Below, piece by piece: positions 6,225 through 9,506 of a DNA stretch of 9,506 nt. Positions within the stretch are counted from its first letter, which is position 1, and the number at the start of each line of letters is the position of its first letter. The notes below the pieces were generated by a model. It ran no database searches, was not told the DNA's origin, and saw only the letters and a program-made list of their open reading frames with translations. This DNA comes from Methanosarcinales archaeon. Its GTDB lineage: Archaea; Halobacteriota; Syntropharchaeia; Alkanophagales; Methanospirareceae. The stretch lies in contig JAUXGS010000021.1 in the NCBI GenBank assembly GCA_030621945.1, positions 1-9,506 on the forward strand, given 5' to 3'. Position numbers and translations under genes: made by a program.

Positions 6225-7267
6225 AGGTGGACTTGTTATGCCTGGGTGCAAAAGTATCTGGGGTGGAAAAAGGCAGGAAAGCAGGTGCAGGTCCTGCTGC
6301 TGGCGGGATGTGTATCTTTGGCAACACGGTAGCAAATGTTCCAACACAGAGCTGGTTTGTCGCTCAGTCACCTTATCATATTGAAGCTGAGAATGGAAGA
6401 TATATAATCATGAGGAATGGCGAGCGAGTTACAGACGTTCGTTTTCCCGCAGCGAAGTTCCAGGAGTTGATGACTAAGGATGGCATACCCTATCCTAAAA
6501 TCGCACTTCTACACGGAAAGAATTGCCTGGCCACGACCACGATACAAACGTGCGTGTACTGGAACACGCCAAAGAGGTGCAAGTTCTGTGCAATCGAACT
6601 CTCGCTGAGAAGTGGTGCAACAATAGCGAAGAAGAAGCCGGAGCAGCTTGCCGAAGTGGCGCTTGCTGCGAAAAAATTAGACAGTGTAACGCATGTGACA
6701 CTTACCACGGGCACAACATCCACACCAGACAAGGGTATAAATCACCTTGCGGAAACTGCGAGTGCGATAAAAGAGGCAACAGGATTGCCCATCCATGCTC
6801 AATTCGAACCACCGAAAGAGCTCAGCATGATAGATCTTCTTTACGATTCTGTGGATACTGTAGGCATCCATATGGAGAGTTTTGATAGGACGGTGCTGAA
6901 AGAAGTGGCTCCGTGTAAAGCTGAGATACCGCTTCAGCAGTACGTAGAAGCATGGAAGCGGAGTGTCAATATTTTTGGCGAGAGTCAAGTGAGCAGTTAC
7001 GTAATTGCAGGAATGGGAGAGCGTGATGCCTCGATCATAGAAGGTAGTGAGATGTTAGCCGAGCTTGGCGTTTATCCGTTTATCGTGCCTCTTCGCCCTA
7101 TACCTGGGTCTAATCTGGAGAATGAGAAACCGCCAGGCCCCGATAGGATGCGTCATCTCTATGAGGCCGTTGCGGAGATACTGCACGACACGGGAGTAAG
7201 CTGGAGGAAGAACAAGGCGGGGTGCGTGCGTTGCAGGGCTTGCTCTGCACTGTCTGACTTCGAATAA
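6206..7267 (+). CDS. Radical SAM protein resembling the MSMEG_0568 family, function unknown
   Basis: The 353-residue cytosolic protein has the [4Fe-4S]/SAM cysteines spaced CX8CX2C (C116, C125, C128, in QTCVYWNTPKRCKFCAI) rather than the usual CX3CX2C. Around them are IALLHGKNCLATTTIQTC, SGATIAKKKPEQLAEVA, THVTLTTGTTSTPDKGI, HAQFEPP and QVSSYVIAGMGERD, which I recognise as the pattern of MSMEG_0568-type proteins. A C-terminal CX2CX2C (C340, C343, C346) could hold a second cluster or zinc. The reaction of this family is, to my knowledge, not established. A GTG at 6200 would add two residues; ATG 6206 is preferred because GGAAG ends 8 bases before it. The gene overlaps the homocysteine gene, which suggests a role coupled to sulfur or methionine metabolism, but that is inference. 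A T-rich run (7270-7278) just after the stop may terminate some transcripts. Confidence 0.85.
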   Translation: METKNLKVDLLCLGAKVSGVEKGRKAGAGPAAGGMCIFGNTVANVPTQSWFVAQSPYHIEAENGRYIIMRNGERVTDVRFPAAKFQELMTKDGIPYPKIALLHGKNCLATTTIQTCVYWNTPKRCKFCAIELSLRSGATIAKKKPEQLAEVALAAKKLDSVTHVTLTTGTTSTPDKGINHLAETASAIKEATGLPIHAQFEPPKELSMIDLLYDSVDTVGIHMESFDRTVLKEVAPCKAEIPLQQYVEAWKRSVNIFGESQVSSYVIAGMGERDASIIEGSEMLAELGVYPFIVPLRPIPGSNLENEKPPGPDRMRHLYEAVAEILHDTGVSWRKNKAGCVRCRACSALSDFE

Positions 7268-7324
7268 GACTTTTTCTTACAGAAGACTATGTAGTCTCAA
7301 GGAAGGAGTACGTAACAATAAAAA

Positions 7325-8869
7325 ATGAAAGAAAAAGAAGCGTACATCACAGCAGAGGAGATGGCTGCGCTGGATGAGAACTGCAACTTCTTTGGGCTTG
7401 CGCCTTTACAACTGATGGAAAATGCCGGCGCTAATATCGCAACCGAGATAAAAAAGCGGTTTGCGGAAAGAGAAGAAAGCAAAGAGAAAGCTGTGAAAGT
7501 GACAATAGTAGCAGGTAAAGGCAATAATGGCGGAGATGCTTTCGCTGCTGCACGGCATTTACATGGATTCGACGTGAAAATACTATTAATCGGGCGTTCA
7601 CATGACTTGAGAACAGAAGAGACTAAGAGGAACTGGCGAATATTAAAAGAAAGTGATTATGAACTCGAGGAAATAGCTGATTCGTCTGAACTCAAAGCAA
7701 GAGCAAATCTCTTAAACGCTTCCGATGTGATAATAGACGCGATCTTCGGAACCGGTATAACAGGTAAGATAAGAGAGCCGGAAGCAACGGCAATCAATTT
7801 GATAAACGCTGCAAAACCGAACGCGTTTGTCATTGCGGTGGACATCCCTTCGGGATTGGATCCCGAGACTGGAGAAGCGGAAAAAGCAGTTCGAGCTAAT
7901 CTCACGGTCACGTTCCACAAGGCGAAGAGAGGCTTGCTAAAAAAAGGGGAATATGTGGGTGAATTGGTTGTTGCGGACATAGGAATACCTGAGGGAATGG
8001 AGAAGCTGGCAGGTCCCGGAGATGTGAGAAGATGTGTCCTGAAGCGAAACGCACAGAGCCATAAAGGGGATAATGGGCGTGTATTGATAGTGGGCGGGGG
8101 TCCTTTTTTTGGTGCTCCTACTCTTGCGGCACTTGCTGCTCTCCGCGCTGGTGCGGACTGGGTGACAATAGCGGCACCTAAAACCGTTTCTTCCGTAATC
8201 TCTTCGTTATCTCCTAATTTGATTGTCCATCCTCTTTCTTCTGAAATATTGGTAGAGAAGGACGTGCCAGTGGTTTCGGATTTGATAAGAAAGCATGATG
8301 TCGTAGTGATAGGAATGGGATTAGGAGCAGCAGAGGAGACGAAAAGAGCAACAAGAAGGATAATTGAAGATGGGGCGAGTAAGAAGGTGGTCGTAGATGC
8401 AGACGGGTTTTATGGCTTGAATTTGCCAATTGAAGCAGAAGACAAGCTCGTTATTGTAACACCTCATGCCGGAGAATTCTCGAAGATGGAACTCGGCGGT
8501 GGAGGAAGGAGCGTAACCGTGCCACCAGAGAATATGATGGAAGAGCGGATGAAGTTTGTGAAGGATTTCTCACGGCACAATAACGTTATTACGTTGATGA
8601 AAGGTCCTACCGATATTATATCAGACGGCTCTCGTGTGAAGATAAACAGAGTAGGAAATGCAGGAATGACAGTTGGCGGCACGGGCGATGTAGTAGCAGG
8701 TTTGGCTGGGGCGTTCTTTGCAATCGCATCTGACCCGTTAAAAGCAGCAACTGCCGCTGCATTTGTCAATGGTGTTGCAGGAGACATAGCATTTGAGGAG
8801 AAAGGGTATGGATTGCTTGCTACTGACGTCATAGAGAATATTCCAAAGGTTACAAAAGAATTCAGGTAA
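7325..8869 (+). CDS. nnr: Bifunctional NAD(P)H-hydrate epimerase / ADP-dependent NAD(P)H-hydrate dehydratase
   Basis: The enzyme repairs hydrated, inactive NAD(P)HX. The N-terminal YjeF_N domain (1 to about 220) epimerises R- to S-NAD(P)HX, and the C-terminal ribokinase-like domain dehydrates the S form using ADP. Visible epimerase features are LMENAG (30-35), the glycine-rich GKGNNGGD (64-71), the catalytic-type aspartate D138 in IIDAIFGTG, and AVDIPSGLDPETGE. Dehydratase features start near 235: HKGDNGRVLIVGGG, GAPTLAALAALRAGADWVT, VTPHAGEF (378-385), LMKGPTDII, and GNAGMTVGGTGD with D455 as the likely base. At 514 residues it is a normal length for the fused form. It begins 57 bases after the radical SAM gene on the same strand. 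GGAAGGAG (7301-7308) is 16 bases from the ATG, too far for a normal Shine-Dalgarno, and no in-frame alternative start lies closer. With nadE it forms a NAD supply and repair theme. Confidence 0.95.
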   Translation: MKEKEAYITAEEMAALDENCNFFGLAPLQLMENAGANIATEIKKRFAEREESKEKAVKVTIVAGKGNNGGDAFAAARHLHGFDVKILLIGRSHDLRTEETKRNWRILKESDYELEEIADSSELKARANLLNASDVIIDAIFGTGITGKIREPEATAINLINAAKPNAFVIAVDIPSGLDPETGEAEKAVRANLTVTFHKAKRGLLKKGEYVGELVVADIGIPEGMEKLAGPGDVRRCVLKRNAQSHKGDNGRVLIVGGGPFFGAPTLAALAALRAGADWVTIAAPKTVSSVISSLSPNLIVHPLSSEILVEKDVPVVSDLIRKHDVVVIGMGLGAAEETKRATRRIIEDGASKKVVVDADGFYGLNLPIEAEDKLVIVTPHAGEFSKMELGGGGRSVTVPPENMMEERMKFVKDFSRHNNVITLMKGPTDIISDGSRVKINRVGNAGMTVGGTGDVVAGLAGAFFAIASDPLKAATAAAFVNGVAGDIAFEEKGYGLLATDVIENIPKVTKEFR

Positions 8870-8965
8870 AACGGCTTTCTTTGCGCTTAAAATCGTTAAA
8901 AGATAGATTGATTGGGTTGAGGTGCAAGCCTGTAAACATATACCGCTAACAGTGATAAAGTACAA
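8870..8965. other. Non-coding spacer with no supported gene
   Basis: The stretch after the nnr stop shows no convincing coding frame. The minus-strand frame that continues from the HEPN fragment is open here but loses all resemblance to HEPN proteins. No hairpin terminator was found. An 11-base AAAACGGCTTT occurs at the nnr stop (8868-8878) and again at 8964-8974. Confidence 0.5.
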
Positions 8966-9040
8966 AACGGCTTTTAAAGCTTTCTCGGCACTTTGCTGCG
9001 ATTGGAAACCAGCCCATGCATATTCGCCTGGTGACAGATC
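8966..9040 (-). pseudogene. Fragment of a HEPN-domain protein
   Basis: In the minus frame beginning at 9040 the sequence reads DLSPGEYAWAGFQSQQ followed directly by SAEKALKAV. This closely matches the second-helix signature of small HEPN proteins (G-x-Y-x-W-A-x-F-x-x-Q-Q-x-A-E-K-A-L-K-A), which in archaea usually pair with MNT nucleotidyltransferases as toxin-antitoxin-like modules. Neither a start nor the first HEPN helix lies before it; upstream, in a different frame, is the end of the surface-protein remnant. After 8966 the frame stays open to 8738, overlapping nnr antisense, but has no HEPN character or RX4-6H motif. I read it as a decayed 25-residue remnant. A chance or different alpha-helical origin cannot be fully excluded. 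Confidence 0.55.
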
Positions 9041-9045
9041 GGAAA

Positions 9046-9506
9046 TTACGTAGTCACCGTTCCGTTCAAGGTCAGGTTAACGGTTACGCCCGATAAGCCA
9101 GTACCGCCATTAGTAGACGTAATAGTGCCAGTGACGGCGCTGTTTGTGGCAGGTACAGAAGTTTTCGCTGTCTGGTTCACCCATGTGGTGGTATTGACAT
9201 TTCCGTTTGTATCTACTGTGCGAGTGCTTATCTCATAGCTTGTCTCAGCAGCGAGATTAGTCACATTATAATAAGGATTGGAAGTGTTTGTCTGCCATAT
9301 GCCGTTTAGATACACCATGACGTGACTGAAATCGTCATCTGCTGGGTTTGTCCACGTCCAGTTGATCCAGATGGTGCTGGTGGTGGTGTTCTATAATTTA
9401 GAGATGGTGGGGGGTGGTGTGGTGTTTTCTACAAAGCCCGCCTCAAAATCTGCTCTAATTTCTTCCGAGGATAATACTCGCAACAACCTTACTCCAACAG
9501 TCGCCA
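9046..9506 (-). pseudogene. Broken C-terminal part of a repeat-rich surface protein (LamG end, FN3-like and carboxypeptidase-regulatory-like modules)
   Basis: The frame enters from the right edge (from 9504) and reads VRLLRVLSSEEIRADFEAG, typical of the end of a LamG/concanavalin-like domain, then a proline linker. A TAG at 9393-9391 interrupts it. Reading resumes without shift as NTTTSTIWINWTWTNP, HVMVYLNGIWQTNTSNPYYN and YEISTRTVDTNGNVNTTTW, a fibronectin-III-like module common in methanogen surface proteins. It ends in AVTGTITSTNGGTGLSGVTV, the first half of a carboxypeptidase-regulatory-like domain, cut off by TAA at 9048-9046. Many N-x-S/T sites fit an extracellular, glycosylated location. 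Both the internal stop and the truncated last domain indicate decay. Pyrrolysine at the TAG is an unlikely alternative. Confidence 0.78.

Noticed and set aside
8464..8832. Minus-strand frame of 122 residues, and others under nnr
   Set aside because: They are shadows of a gene with clear catalytic motifs on the plus strand.
8868..8974. 11-base repeat AAAACGGCTTT at 8868-8878 and 8964-8974 as possible att or element ends
   Set aside because: The copies are short and direct, with no recombinase gene, inverted ends or target-site duplication nearby.
1..9506. CRISPR arrays, tRNAs, rRNAs, insertion-sequence ends
   Set aside because: I looked for regularly spaced repeats, cloverleaf-like segments and terminal inverted repeats and saw none that could be supported by eye.

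Overview
The window reads as archaeal, most likely a methanogen- or ANME-related euryarchaeon; the lineage is inference. The evidence is threefold. Several genes have TATA-like elements about 25-35 bp before the start codon and almost no leader. One start is fixed by a GGAGGTG Shine-Dalgarno. The genes include a DUF39/HcyBio homocysteine-forming protein with a CBS pair, an MscMJ-like mechanosensitive channel and methanogen-type surface-protein repeats. No rRNA, tRNA or CRISPR array was seen.

Layout. 1-954 (minus) is the 5' part of an ectoine biosynthesis gene in which EctA (diaminobutyrate acetyltransferase) and EctB (diaminobutyrate aminotransferase) form one continuous polypeptide. It runs off the left edge. 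Directly upstream, 964-1146 (minus) is an orphan N-terminus of an asparagine-synthetase-type glutamine amidotransferase. A divergent Lrp/AsnC regulator follows (1261-1704, plus). Convergent to it is a minus-strand pair: an NH3-dependent type NAD synthetase (nadE, 3343-2582) and, downstream, a free-standing nitrilase-family amidohydrolase (2449-1724). A second divergent region leads to an MscS-type channel (3595-4635, plus). A plus-strand cluster then holds homocysteine biosynthesis protein (DUF39+CBS, 4704-6224), a radical SAM protein with a CX8CX2C motif overlapping it (6206-7267), and a bifunctional NAD(P)HX epimerase/dehydratase (7325-8869). The last 640 bases hold decayed minus-strand material: a HEPN-domain fragment (about 8966-9040) and the broken C-terminal part of a repeat-rich surface protein with an in-frame TAG (9046-9506).

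How the genes may work together. Three themes recur: osmotic adaptation (EctAB and MscS), NAD supply and repair (NadE, a possible separate amide-hydrolysing partner, and NnrD/E), and sulfur assimilation into homocysteine with a tightly linked radical SAM enzyme of unknown reaction. The most interesting points are the EctA-EctB fusion behind a truncated amidotransferase, and the overlapping HcyBio-radical SAM pair.
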